Source: Clostridium sp. (GTDB lineage Bacteria > Bacillota > Clostridia > Clostridiales > Clostridiaceae). From it: a DNA stretch of 64,000 nt. Where the stretch lies: NCBI RefSeq assembly GCF_017888565.1, contig NZ_JAGHFX010000035.1:1-64000 (forward strand), in the 5' to 3' direction. The position numbers were made by a program, and so were the translations under genes. Under the pieces are notes generated by a model. The model saw only the letters and a list, made by a program, of their open reading frames with translations. It did no database searches and was not told where the DNA came from. Every line of letters starts with the position of its first letter. Within the stretch, counting starts at the first letter, position 1. Shown in pieces: positions 56,343 through 64,000 of this stretch.

Positions 56343-57185
56343 ATGAGATATGTAAATTTAAATAATGGGGTGAAAATGCCTATTTTAGGATTTGGGGTTT
56401 ATCAAATTGAAGATTTAAAGGAATGTGAGAGATGTGTATTAGATGCAATTGAAGTAGGATATCGTTCAATTGATACTGCTCAGACATATGGTAATGAAGA
56501 AGCTGTAGGAAGAGCAATTAAAAAGTGCAATGTTCCAAGAGAAGAATTATTTATTACAACTAAAGTATGGATATCAAATGCTGGGTATGAAAAGGCGAAG
56601 ATTTCTATAGAGGAATCACTTAAAAAGCTTCAGCTAGAATATTTGGATTTAGTATTAATACACGAACCTTTCAATGATTATTATGGCACATATAGAGCTA
56701 TGGAAGAAATGTATAAAGGAGGAAAGATAAGAGCTATAGGAGTAAGTAATTTTTATCCAGATAGATTAGTAGATCTTATTAAATTTAATGAAGTAGTTCC
56801 AGCAATTAATCAGGTTGAAACACATCCATTTAATCAACAAGTAAAATCTAAAGAGGTTATGGATAAATATGGGGTGCAAATTGAATCTTGGGCACCATTT
56901 GCAGAAGGAAAAAATAATATATTTACAAACGAAACCTTAAAAGAAGTAGGAGAGAAATATAATAAATCTACAGCTCAAGTTGCATTAAAATATTTAATTC
57001 AAAGAGGTGTTATTGTTATTCCTAAGTCTGTTCATAAAGAAAGAATGATTGAGAATTTTAATATATTTGATTTTAAACTAGATGATTATGATATGAAGAA
57101 GATTGTAAAATTAGACAAAGCAGAAAGTGCTTTTTTCTCTCATTATGATCCTGATGTTGTAGAAATTTTTGCTGAATTAGATTAA
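56343..57185 (+). CDS. Aldo/keto reductase
   Basis: A 280-residue NADPH-dependent carbonyl reductase (2,5-diketo-gluconate reductase type). The catalytic tetrad is visible: Asp and Tyr in [11 protein letters not shown], Lys in TTKVW, His in LIHEPF. The C-terminal cofactor motif [13 protein letters not shown] is intact. ATG at 56343 follows GGAG; an ATG at 56325 is in frame but lacks a site. Monocistronic. Upstream 56045-56342 is AT-rich with nothing else seen. Confidence 0.92.
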   Translation: MRYVNLNNGVKMPILGFGVYQIEDLKECERCVLDAIEVGYRSIDTAQTYGNEEAVGRAIKKCNVPREELFITTKVWISNAGYEKAKISIEESLKKLQLEYLDLVLIHEPFNDYYGTYRAMEEMYKGGKIRAIGVSNFYPDRLVDLIKFNEVVPAINQVETHPFNQQVKSKEVMDKYGVQIESWAPFAEGKNNIFTNETLKEVGEKYNKSTAQVALKYLIQRGVIVIPKSVHKERMIENFNIFDFKLDDYDMKKIVKLDKAESAFFSHYDPDVVEIFAELD

Positions 57186-57269
57186 TAATAATATAAAATA
57201 TGAATTTTATATACTATTAAAAAATTATGAATATGAAAAGATAATTTACTAGATTGAATTAATTATTAT

Positions 57270-57313
57270 AAAAAATAGTTAGTAATATAAATATGTATTA
57301 CTAACTATTTTTT
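57270..57313 (+). terminator. Terminator after the aldo/keto reductase
   Basis: An 18-base perfect stem (AAAAAATAGTTAGTAATA and complement) around an eight-base loop, ending in T6. Confidence 0.85.
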
Positions 57314-57402
57314 ATAGTTTAATTTTAGCAAATTAGGAACAGTTTTATTATATTTGTGATGTTATACTATAGTTACCACGTGGGGAAAGGGGCGGTGAGA
57401 AT

Positions 57403-58296
57403 TTGAATTATAATGATGCAATAGCACTATGTATTGATTACATTGAAAAAAATATTAAAAATGAATTATCACCAGAATTAATAGCTAATGAGTGTGGTTA
57501 TTCTACATTTCATTTTTCAAGGGTGTTTAATATTAACAAAGGGATAACTTTAATGGAGTATGTAAAGAAAAGAAGACTTTCATTGGCAGCAGAGGATTTG
57601 TTTAATGATAAGAAAATAATAGATATAGCTTTAGAGTATGGATTTCAAACTCATAATGGTTTTTCTAAAGCTTTCAAAAAAGAATTTGGGTTTAGTCCTA
57701 CGCAGTATTTAAAGCGTATGGATAGAAATTTGGAAAAGGAATTAATACTAAAATTTGGAGGGGATTTTATGAAGCCAACTATTATTGAAAAACCTGCATT
57801 TAAGGTTGCAGGTTATGGTATAAAAACTAATATAACTAATGGCAATTATACAAAAGATGTAGCTTCTTTTTGGATTAATTATGATGGCGAAAATTTAGAA
57901 AGCAAAATGTATCAAATATTAAATCCACCAAAACACGGTGAAGTGGGATTATGTATTCCATCAAGTGAGGATAACGGAGAAGCAACTTATATGCTTGGTG
58001 TTATAGTCAATGATTTTAACGATGTTACTGATGATATGATTACAGTAGAGGTTCCAGAAGCAACTTATGCTGTATTTACAACTCCCCCAGTTAATACAAG
58101 TACAGAAATTGAAAATAATGAATTTGCAAATGTAATTAAACAAACATGGAAATATATATTTGAAGAATGGTTTAAAGATAGTGGATATGTATTTGATGAA
58201 ACAAAATTAGACTTTGAATACTATGATGAAAGGTGCCATCCAACTATAGGTACTGTAATGGATATTTATGTACCAGTATTAAAAAAGAGAGTATAA
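57403..58296 (+). CDS. AraC-type regulator with GyrI-like effector domain
   Basis: A 297-residue regulator. Residues 1-110 hold the two AraC helix-turn-helix units (LSPELIANECGYSTFHFSRVF and IIDIALEYGFQTHNGFSKAFKKEFGFSPTQY). Residues 125-297 are a GyrI-like/AraC_E_bind domain, which in relatives binds amphipathic drugs or small cations. TTG at 57403 is used because no in-frame ATG follows closely and GGGGCGGTGA lies upstream. Target genes unknown. Confidence 0.88.
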   Translation: MNYNDAIALCIDYIEKNIKNELSPELIANECGYSTFHFSRVFNINKGITLMEYVKKRRLSLAAEDLFNDKKIIDIALEYGFQTHNGFSKAFKKEFGFSPTQYLKRMDRNLEKELILKFGGDFMKPTIIEKPAFKVAGYGIKTNITNGNYTKDVASFWINYDGENLESKMYQILNPPKHGEVGLCIPSSEDNGEATYMLGVIVNDFNDVTDDMITVEVPEATYAVFTTPPVNTSTEIENNEFANVIKQTWKYIFEEWFKDSGYVFDETKLDFEYYDERCHPTIGTVMDIYVPVLKKRV

Positions 58297-58649
58297 ATTT
58301 TCATGTGAAAACTTAAGAAACTCATTTAAAGTAGTTAAGAAGAATGGGCCTATAAATAGTATAGGTTTCTTTGAAATAATGGGAATTTTAAATAAATAGC
58401 TTAATATTGAATACTCTTACTTTGGAAACATGAGTAAGAGTATTTTTAACTTTAAGTTTGGTAGTAATGATGATAGATATTAGTTATTTAATGGAAGGTG
58501 AAAAGATAAATCATTACACATAATACCATAATATTATAGCGTTATAATATAAAATTAAATTAATTGAAATTTTTTATGTAAATTGATTATATGTATAATA
58601 ATTGTTAATATTGTAGTAATATGAATCTTATTTAAGGAGGTGTTTTATT
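58297..58649. other. Intergenic region with terminator
   Basis: A short reading frame after 58310 (FKVVKKNGPINSIGFFEIMG) may be a gene remnant. A terminator lies at 58410-58449. The rest up to the DUF3784 ribosome site (58633-58641) is AT-rich and without features. Confidence 0.45.
58410..58449 (+). terminator. Terminator
   Basis: A 12-base stem AATACTCTTACT / AGTAAGAGTATT with an 11-base loop and T5; probably ends the AraC/GyrI transcript. Confidence 0.8.
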
Positions 58650-58974
58650 ATAAAGATTACAGCCCCGATTGAAATAGTATATATACTGTCTGCAGTATTT
58701 GCTGTTCTGACTGCTATATTTTTAATGGGTAAAGGAAGTTCACTTATAAAAGTATATAATAATACAGAAAAAGAAGAAAAATATAAGAAGTTAAGCAGAG
58801 TTATTGGAATATGTTTTGGAATTATTGATATTTTTTTTGATCATTATTTCACTTATGAGAAATAAGTTACCGGAATGGTTTAATTTTATTTTTATAACAG
58901 TACTTGGAATTAGTGTACTTGTTATAACAATTTTATCGTGCGTAGATATAATTTTCAAAAAATCAAATAATTAG
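58650..58974 (+). pseudogene. DUF3784-type membrane protein gene with lost start and frameshift
   Basis: A good AAGGAGGTG site is followed, at normal spacing, by ATA instead of ATG (58650-58652). The frame runs through IEIVYILSAVFAVLTAIFL, then a GKGSSLIKVYNNTEKEEKYKK stretch typical of DUF3784. A run of eight T residues (58831-58838) then shifts the frame, which stops at 58863-58865. With seven T residues it would go on as DIFLIIISLMRNKLPEWF and two more helices to TAG at 58974, about 107 residues in all. Two independent defects suggest a true pseudogene, although the T-run could be a switch. Confidence 0.78.
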
Positions 58975-59008
58975 TCTAAATAAAGAAACTAGAAAGGTTA
59001 GGATAAAG

Positions 59009-59419
59009 ATGATAAGACCAATTGTAAAGGATATATTATTACTAGGACAGAAATCAGAACCTGCGACTAAAGCTGATATAGGAGTTATTGATGATTTAGT
59101 GGATACGTTAAGAGCAAATTTAGAGAATTGTGTTGGTATGGCTGCTAATATGATAGGAGTTAAAAAACGTATATTAGTATTTAGTATAGGCGATATAATA
59201 GTTCCTATGGTGAATCCAGTTATATTAAAGAAAGATAAAGGCTATGAAGCAGAAGAAAGTTGTTTATCTTTAACTGGATTCAGAAAAACAATGAGATATG
59301 AATTAATTGAGGTAGAATATCTTGATAGAGATTTTAAGAAGCATAAACAAATATTTAATGGATTTACTGCACAAATTATTCAACATGAAGTGGATCATTT
59401 CGATGGTATAATAATTTAA
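59009..59419 (+). CDS. def: Peptide deformylase
   Basis: A 136-residue metalloenzyme removing the N-formyl group from nascent proteins. Motif 1 is VGMAANMIG (a variant of GLAAxQ, with Asn for Gln), motif 2 is EESCLSL with the Cys metal ligand, and motif 3 is QHEVDHFDG with both His ligands. The short length and GMAANMIG form mark the short clostridial def-like group; a second, housekeeping def is probably elsewhere. The ribosome site AGAAAGG is weak. Confidence 0.9.
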   Translation: MIRPIVKDILLLGQKSEPATKADIGVIDDLVDTLRANLENCVGMAANMIGVKKRILVFSIGDIIVPMVNPVILKKDKGYEAEESCLSLTGFRKTMRYELIEVEYLDRDFKKHKQIFNGFTAQIIQHEVDHFDGIII

Positions 59420-59482
59420 GTGATAAAAGTAATTATTATGTGATTTTTAAATTAAAAAATATTCAATAAAAAAGGAGTTATT

Positions 59483-60010
59483 ATGTCTAAAGTACGAAAA
59501 ATGCTTGGAAAGGCAGATTCACCATATATTGTTTCTCTTATGAGATTAATAGAAACACAAAGTAAAAATACAATTGTAAAATGGTGCAATGACTATGCAA
59601 GGGAGCATGTTTTACCTATTTATGAAAAAGATTATCCTGAGGATTCTCGTTTAAAAAATTCATTAAATGCAGTTAATGAATACCTAGAGGGAAATATTAA
59701 ATTAACAGAAGCGAAGAAAGTAATTAAGGAAGTTCAAGTAGCTGCAAGGGAAGCAGAAGGAAATCATGCTGCACAAGCTGCAGCTAGGGCAATTGGAGCA
59801 ACAACTACAACAATTAATACTATAACGAGTTCTTTAGGACTTGCATTTTATGGTGCTGCGGCAATAGCATATTCATCTATTGGTGTTAATGCTAATAGTG
59901 ATGTTTATGATGAAATTGCATCAATAGAGTGCAAAAATATGGAAGATGCTTTACGTAAAGTAGCTATAATAGATGAGCCTAATCCAGCAAAAATAAATTG
60001 GTATTGCTAA
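59483..60010 (+). CDS. Imm5-like putative immunity protein
   Basis: A 175-residue helical protein. The Ala-rich core (AAREAEGNHAAQAAARAIGATTTTIN, here described rather than listed in full, about residues 92-140) with the two His/Ala repeats resembles the Imm5 family, whose members protect from polymorphic toxins. No toxin gene is next to it. ATG follows AAAGGAG. Family resemblance is moderate. Confidence 0.6.
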   Translation: MSKVRKMLGKADSPYIVSLMRLIETQSKNTIVKWCNDYAREHVLPIYEKDYPEDSRLKNSLNAVNEYLEGNIKLTEAKKVIKEVQVAAREAEGNHAAQAAARAIGATTTTINTITSSLGLAFYGAAAIAYSSIGVNANSDVYDEIASIECKNMEDALRKVAIIDEPNPAKINWYC

Positions 60011-60071
60011 ATATGCAAATTTATATTACAAGATGAAGTATTGAATATGTATATTCTTTATACAAAAAAAG

Positions 60072-60105
60072 TAGCTCCTAATTGTGACTAGGTGCTAATT
60101 TTTTT
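60072..60105 (+). terminator. Terminator after the Imm5-like gene
   Basis: Stem TAGC-CCTA / TAGG-GCTA with an eight-base loop and T7. The AT-rich 60106-60295 before the cyclase-like gene shows nothing further. Confidence 0.75.
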
Positions 60106-60295
60106 GAGATTTTTCTATTAAGAATAAAATAGTAAAATTTAATTATACTGAAATAATTCAAAGTAATGAAGGAGTACATCAAGTTAGTATAGGTAAAATT
60201 TGATAAACTAATGTATAAGGAGTATTCACAACAACTTATATTAAATGTTAAAATATAATACATAATGATTTAAGTAAGGATGTGTTGGAATAAGT

Positions 60296-61111
60296 ATGCA
60301 AAAATATAATGAATATAATCCAATGCTTGTTAATTCAGTAGTATGTACTATAGATATATTAGGATTTTCTCAAATGATAGTAGATTCATGCAACAATGAA
60401 TATGGAAACGAGCTACTTAAAGAAATTAGTTTTCTTATAAATAAAAACAAGCAATGTATAATTAAAAATAAGTATAGTGAGGGAAAAATAAAGATATATA
60501 CTGACAATATGATTGTAGGTTATCCTATAAAAGATGATGGAGAAGAGGAATTAAATGAAATATTAGATAATGTATCAGAATATCAATTTAATTTAGCTTT
60601 AGAAGGTCTTTTTGTTAGAGGGGGAGTTAGTATAGGGGATTTTTATATAAATGAAGATATAGTTTTTGGACCAGCTCTTTTAGATGCACATTATGTTGAA
60701 AGTAATTTAGCTTGTTATCCAAGAATTGTATTGGATGATAAAACAGTAAGCAGACTTCAAAAATATATCAATAATTATGATATAGCCCCTCAACGTAATA
60801 AAATATTAATAGATAATGATGGGCAATGGTTTTTAAATTATCTTAATACAATATTTAAATATTATACTGAATGTAATAATCAGTATGAATTTGAAAAAAT
60901 GCAAATAGATTTACTTTTTAAGCATAAAGTTAAGTTAGAGGAAATGCTAGATTTACATAAAGAAAATATAAGAGTTTGGGATAAGTTTGTGTGGATAGCT
61001 AATTATCATAATTTTTTTTGTAATATAAATTTTCCAAATGAAAAACAATTAAAAATTGCTAAGAAGAATTTACTTTCATGGCCAAGAAGTATTTCAATGA
61101 AGGATATTTAG
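60296..61111 (+). CDS. Orphan class III nucleotidyl cyclase-like protein
   Basis: A 271-residue cytoplasmic protein. Residues 12-150 show the class III cyclase layout: metal-binding Asp candidates D20 in CTIDILGFS and D70 in IYTDNMIVG, 50 residues apart, a hydrophobic RGGVSIGD turn (108-115), FGPALLDAHYVE (124-135) and PRIVLD. The C-terminal 110 residues are helical and unassigned. Such small cyclase-like proteins occur among phage-defence genes such as Pycsar, but no effector with a membrane or TIR domain is adjacent. Product, activity and role are unknown. Confidence 0.65.
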   Translation: MQKYNEYNPMLVNSVVCTIDILGFSQMIVDSCNNEYGNELLKEISFLINKNKQCIIKNKYSEGKIKIYTDNMIVGYPIKDDGEEELNEILDNVSEYQFNLALEGLFVRGGVSIGDFYINEDIVFGPALLDAHYVESNLACYPRIVLDDKTVSRLQKYINNYDIAPQRNKILIDNDGQWFLNYLNTIFKYYTECNNQYEFEKMQIDLLFKHKVKLEEMLDLHKENIRVWDKFVWIANYHNFFCNINFPNEKQLKIAKKNLLSWPRSISMKDI

Positions 61112-61333
61112 TAATTAAAACAATAAAATATAGTGATAGCAATAAAATAATATGTAATACACAAAAGAAAAAATATAAATTATTAGAAAAAGATTGCTTT
61201 GTTATAAAGACTATGTTATACTAAAATGGTAGCAAAGTTGCTAACAATAAAAAGTTTCGTTTAGGTAAATAGTTTCTCGTAAATTAGAGATTATTATATC
61301 AAATTAGAATCTTTAATTTCAGGAGGAATATTT

Positions 61334-61486
61334 ATGACAGATAAGACAATAACATGTAGAGATTGTGGAAGTGAATTCGTATTTTCAGTAGGAGAACAAG
61401 AATTCTATAAAGAAAAAGGATTCACAAATGAGCCTACAAGATGTATATCTTGTAGAAGAGCTAAAAAAGAACAAAATAGAAGATAA
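61334..61486 (+). CDS. Zinc-ribbon domain small protein
   Basis: A 50-residue protein with C-x2-C at CRDC and C-x2-C at CISC, the zinc-ribbon pattern of the probable zinc-binding family PF13451. The motif FVFSVGEQEFYKEKGF and PTRC are conserved in it. ATG follows AGGAGG. A leader of about 220 bases (61112-61333) shows no clear structure. Function unknown; nucleic acid binding is plausible. Confidence 0.85.
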   Translation: MTDKTITCRDCGSEFVFSVGEQEFYKEKGFTNEPTRCISCRRAKKEQNRR

Positions 61487-61497
61487 TTTAGATTGTT

Positions 61498-61529
61498 AAA
61501 GGTTGTAGTTTAAACTACAACCTTTTTTA
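61498..61529 (+). terminator. Terminator after the zinc-ribbon gene
   Basis: Perfect 28-base palindrome with AAAGGTTGTAGTTT as each arm, followed by T-run. Confidence 0.9.
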
Positions 61530-61558
61530 ATGTTTTATTATAATAAAGAATGTTAACT

Positions 61559-61608
61559 AATAAACCTACAAAATTATCGTTAGGATAAATTTATAGGTTT
61601 ATTTTTTC
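61559..61608. terminator. Hairpin between convergent zinc-ribbon and mntP genes
   Basis: Stem AATAAACCTA / TAGGTTTATT with a 25-base loop, T-run on the plus strand. It may serve readthrough from the left. Confidence 0.55.
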
Positions 61609-61672
61609 TTACATATAATTTAAAAGCATCATATTTTCATAATCAACAGAAAAAACTACACTTTGCTATATT

Positions 61673-62251
61673 TTACATTAAATGCTCAAATAATATTTTA
61701 ATTCCTATACCTATTAAAATAACTCCACCAATTATTTCAGCATAATTTTGAACATACTGACCAAGTTTTTTGCCAAGAAAAACTGCTAAAAAGCTTAATA
61801 AAAAAGTAGTTATTCCTATTATTGTTATAGAAGGAACAATACTAACGCTTAAAAATGCAAAACTAACTCCAACGGCTAAGGCATCGATACTAGTTGCAAT
61901 AGCTAATATAGTTAGTTTCTTATAAGAAAATTCATCTCTTTCACATTCTAAAGCTACCTCTTTCTCTCCACCACGAATCTCTTTAATAGATTCTATTATC
62001 ATTTTTCCACCTATAATTCCAAGTAGTATAAAAGCTATCCAATGATCAAAAGATTTTATAGAATCTTCAAAATATCTACCAAACCACCAGCCAAGTAGAG
62101 GCATTAAGGCTTGAAAGCCACCAAAGAATAACGCAACTCTAAAAGAATATTTAAATTCATCCTCTTTTAAGCAAATCCCTTTAGCTAAAGAAACAGCAAA
62201 GGCATCCATAGATAAGCCTATTCCTGTCATAAAAATTGAAAAGAAACCCAT
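61673..62251 (-). CDS. mntP: Manganese efflux pump MntP
   Basis: A 192-residue membrane protein with six helices in two homologous halves. The two conserved motifs with the essential Asp are SMDAFAVSLAKG and SIDALAVGVSFAF, plus GGFQALMPLLGWWFG. It exports excess Mn2+. ATG follows AAGGAG on the minus strand. Expression is controlled by a yybP-ykoY riboswitch and terminator in its 220-base leader. Confidence 0.95.
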   Translation of the reverse strand: MGFFSIFMTGIGLSMDAFAVSLAKGICLKEDEFKYSFRVALFFGGFQALMPLLGWWFGRYFEDSIKSFDHWIAFILLGIIGGKMIIESIKEIRGGEKEVALECERDEFSYKKLTILAIATSIDALAVGVSFAFLSVSIVPSITIIGITTFLLSFLAVFLGKKLGQYVQNYAEIIGGVILIGIGIKILFEHLM

Positions 62252-62360
62252 AATATGTAACTCCTTTATTATAGAATTTATTACAAAATCCTAATTAATA
62301 TTTAGGATTTTATTGCCTTGTATAAATGATAATTAAATAAAATAATAACAAAATAAAAAA

Positions 62361-62472
62361 GACTTATACGTAGCAAAGCTACGTATAAGTCTCGTTATTC
62401 AATACTAAGCCAGAACCAAGTTCAATATGTTGACTTAGTAACTCATTCTAAAATAGAGCTAACTACTCCCCT
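62361..62472 (-). ncRNA. yybP-ykoY manganese riboswitch with terminator
   Basis: On the minus strand from 62472 the leader reads GGGGAGTAG, GTCAACATA, TTGGTTCTGGCTTAG and CGAGACTTATACG, the conserved order of the yybP-ykoY motif. The final P1 strand CGAGAC overlaps a terminator stem GACTTATACGTAGC / GCTACGTATAAGTC (62361-62391) plus T6. Mn2+ binding should stabilise P1, break the terminator and turn mntP on. A TATAAT box lies at 62483-62488. Confidence 0.92.
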
Positions 62473-62488
62473 ATACATAAAAATTATA

Positions 62489-62817
62489 CTATATTTAAAT
62501 ATTATATCTTTATTTCAGCCTATATATTACCAAATTATATGCAATATATCAATGATTAATTTTAATTTTGGGATTTTAATTTTGATAATGCTAAAAGTAA
62601 GTAATTAAAAATGTTAATATTGTGAGATTTTTAAAAGGCGGAGTCTATTTTTATTGTAATGATATTAATGGAGTTAGAAATCATATAAATGATTAAGCAC
62701 ATTCAATACAGAACATATTTAATAATTTTATATAAAAAGAGAGATGTAAAATTTTTCTATATGATATAATTAGTTGAAAAAATCAATTAATTCACTTAAC
62801 TAATTGGGGGGATAGGA
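62489..62817. other. AT-rich spacer with the old promoter of the MarR remnant
   Basis: TATAAT at 62765-62770 is followed by TTAGTT...AACTAA inverted arms near 62771-62804, which look like the operator of the decayed MarR gene. No other gene is seen. Confidence 0.45.
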
Positions 62818-63161
62818 ATAATTTTATTTCTATATATAATGAAATATATGTAAAGCTTATGGGTAAATACTACCATAACTTTATAATATTAAAGCAAGAC
62901 TATTAAATAACGGAAAAAGAAGATTATTATTTAGATATTATATATAAATCTAAAAAATAACTCTAACTGATTTTGAAGCAAAGTCCAAAGTAGCAAAGCC
63001 AGCAGCAACTCAAATAGTAAAAAAATATTAATAAAAAATATATAGTTAAAACTACATCTGTTTATGATAAAAGAGTAGTCTATATTGAATTAACAGAAGA
63101 TATGAAAATATATTTTGAAAATAATTATAAAAAAATTGAACTAAGGATGAAAAATAATTAG
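62818..63161 (+). pseudogene. Decayed MarR family regulator gene
   Basis: Fragments in shifting frames resemble a MarR protein: FISIYNEIYVKLMGKYYHNF, then TDFEAKSKVAKPAATQIVKK (recognition helix) and finally SVYDKRVVYIELTEDMKIYF, the wing. Several stop codons and at least two frameshifts interrupt it. A GGGGGG-containing ribosome site precedes it but no ATG does. It is clearly inactive. Confidence 0.7.
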
Positions 63162-63392
63162 GTAAGTATAGAGGTAAATAGATTAGAAAAGTAAAGTAAT
63201 TAACGATTTTATTAATTAATTATTTAAGTGAAACTTTTGAAATAAAGTAAATTACAAAAAATAAATTACTAACATATAACTAATGAAGATGGTTTTATTA
63301 ATATAATCAATAAGAAATGATAAAAATATTAAAAAGAGATAGATCTGAATGTTATATATAAGTATTTTTTAGAGCATAAACAATAATTGTTG

Positions 63393-63425
63393 AAGCCCTC
63401 ATTCTAAGCGAATAGGGCTTTTATA
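63393..63425. terminator. Hairpin before the partial regulator's 3' end
   Basis: Stem AAGCCCT-ATT / AAT-AGGGCTT with a seven-base loop. It is T-rich only on the plus strand. The region 63162-63392 is AT-rich and featureless. Confidence 0.5.
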
Positions 63426-63455
63426 TTTTAAACTTATAAATCAGCTAAGTTGACT

Positions 63456-64000
63456 TTAATTTTTCAATTGTAAATTGGTAGATTTTGACTGGGCATAAGC
63501 ATCTTTAACTATTTCGCAGATATAATATAATTCATTTGTAGGGATAGTGATGTTTAGGCTATTATTTAATTTTTCAAGGGCTTTATTTGTGACTAAGATA
63601 AACTTCTCATTATTAATAATGTAGCTAGACATTTCTTCTTGAGGTGTTAGAATAAAATCCTTAAGGAAAATTCTTTCTATAGCACAAGATAAATGAATAA
63701 ATATTTTAGTTATACTTGAATTAGTCATATTTATATCTAAACTTTCTTCAATAGCATTAATAAAGTTAAAAATGAGAGGCTTTATTTTATTAGCTGAAAA
63801 AATAGTTAGATATTTATCAACAGTATCACAAGTGATATTAATTGTAATATCTTTAGTAAGGGTAGTAGCCATTCTGTTATCAATATTTATATTTTTTACT
63901 CCAATTAGTGAGAGGAGTTTATTAACTCCATTATGTAACACAATATCTTCTAGTGATATAAATGGAATATCTTTAGTATTTGGATTAATACTACCTACAA
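63456..64000 (-). CDS. 3' part of a second LevR-like PRD regulator (cut by the window edge)
   Basis: The frame is open to the window end. The visible 181 codons begin VGSINPNTKDIPFISLEDIV, the same as the end of the EIIA domain in the activator at 46890 (VGSIDPMIYGVPFISITDLI). They end with a PRD domain (FINAIEESLDINMT, IFIHLSCAIERI and NELYYICEIVKDAY). The protein must therefore continue beyond 64000 with an AAA+ domain. It probably controls another PTS outside this window. Confidence 0.85.
   Translation of the reverse strand, partial: VGSINPNTKDIPFISLEDIVLHNGVNKLLSLIGVKNINIDNRMATTLTKDITINITCDTVDKYLTIFSANKIKPLIFNFINAIEESLDINMTNSSITKIFIHLSCAIERIFLKDFILTPQEEMSSYIINNEKFILVTNKALEKLNNSLNITIPTNELYYICEIVKDAYAQSKSTNLQLKN

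Noticed and set aside
62771..63392. A structured non-coding RNA in the gap before the PRD gene
   Set aside because: Readable MarR fragments explain most of it, and I found no stable conserved fold.
63456..63941. GTG at 63941 as the true start of the minus-strand regulator
   Set aside because: The frame is open to the window edge, and the upstream codons match the EIIA domain of the activator at 46890, so the gene continues beyond 64000.

Overview
This window looks like chromosome of a low-GC, anaerobic, saccharolytic Clostridium (Clostridium sensu stricto, probably a gut species). The signs are very AT-rich intergenic DNA, strong AGGAGG-type ribosome sites, frequent TTG/GTG starts, a SufCBDSU iron-sulfur operon, an [FeFe]-hydrogenase-type protein, T-box and manganese riboswitches, and sigma-54/PRD control of PTS sugar uptake. 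No tRNA, rRNA or CRISPR array was seen. The species call is inference from style and gene content.

Layout. 1-6.1 kb: the edge of a possible IS3-type element, a Gfo/Idh oxidoreductase, an AI-2E-type permease, a Nudix hydrolase, an alpha/beta hydrolase, a GNAT enzyme and an HsmR/HsmA-like heme-response pair with a clear promoter and twin operators. 6.3-11.3 kb: sufCBDSU. 11.5-20.6 kb: a CorC-type transporter, several small conserved proteins, a striking glycine-every-fourth-residue protein (14.2 kb), a ZupT transporter, a second AI-2E permease, a LemA/TPM pair and a UbiA prenyltransferase. 20.7-30.5 kb: a galactose/glucose module made of mglBAC, an unlisted 54-residue membrane protein, a YesN/YesM two-component system and two extra sugar-binding proteins. 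30.6-32.4 kb: a cysteine-type T-box before a cystine transporter. 32.6-35.1 kb: AhpC with a domain-permuted AhpF-like reductase behind a PerR-like box. 35.3-38.8 kb: a small conserved protein and two glycosyltransferases.

38.8-41.9 kb: a flavodoxin and a [FeFe]-hydrogenase-like protein sit between two copies of one MITE-like element. The left copy carries two nested insertions that the right copy lacks. 41.9-46.2 kb: LytTR regulator, DUF3021 protein, ABC exporter, a zinc-finger/LuxR/DUF2087 regulator and a GNAT enzyme. 46.5-54.7 kb: a LevR-like sigma-54 activator with a lactose/cellobiose-type PTS (three IIB genes, IIC, IIA), a MupG-like hydrolase and a GH1 6-phospho-glycosidase broken by a one-base frameshift. 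Two -24/-12 promoters and repeated upstream sites link regulator and targets. 55-64 kb is more accessory: an unknown protein, aldo/keto reductase, AraC/GyrI regulator, a doubly damaged DUF3784 gene, peptide deformylase, an Imm5-like protein, an orphan class III cyclase-like protein, a zinc-ribbon protein, MntP behind a yybP-ykoY riboswitch, a decayed MarR gene and the 3' end of a second LevR-like regulator.

The strongest leads for new biology are the GX3-repeat protein, the orphan cyclase-like protein, the permuted AhpF, the nested MITE pair, and the duplicated sigma-54 control module of the PTS. None of these is proven novel from sequence alone.
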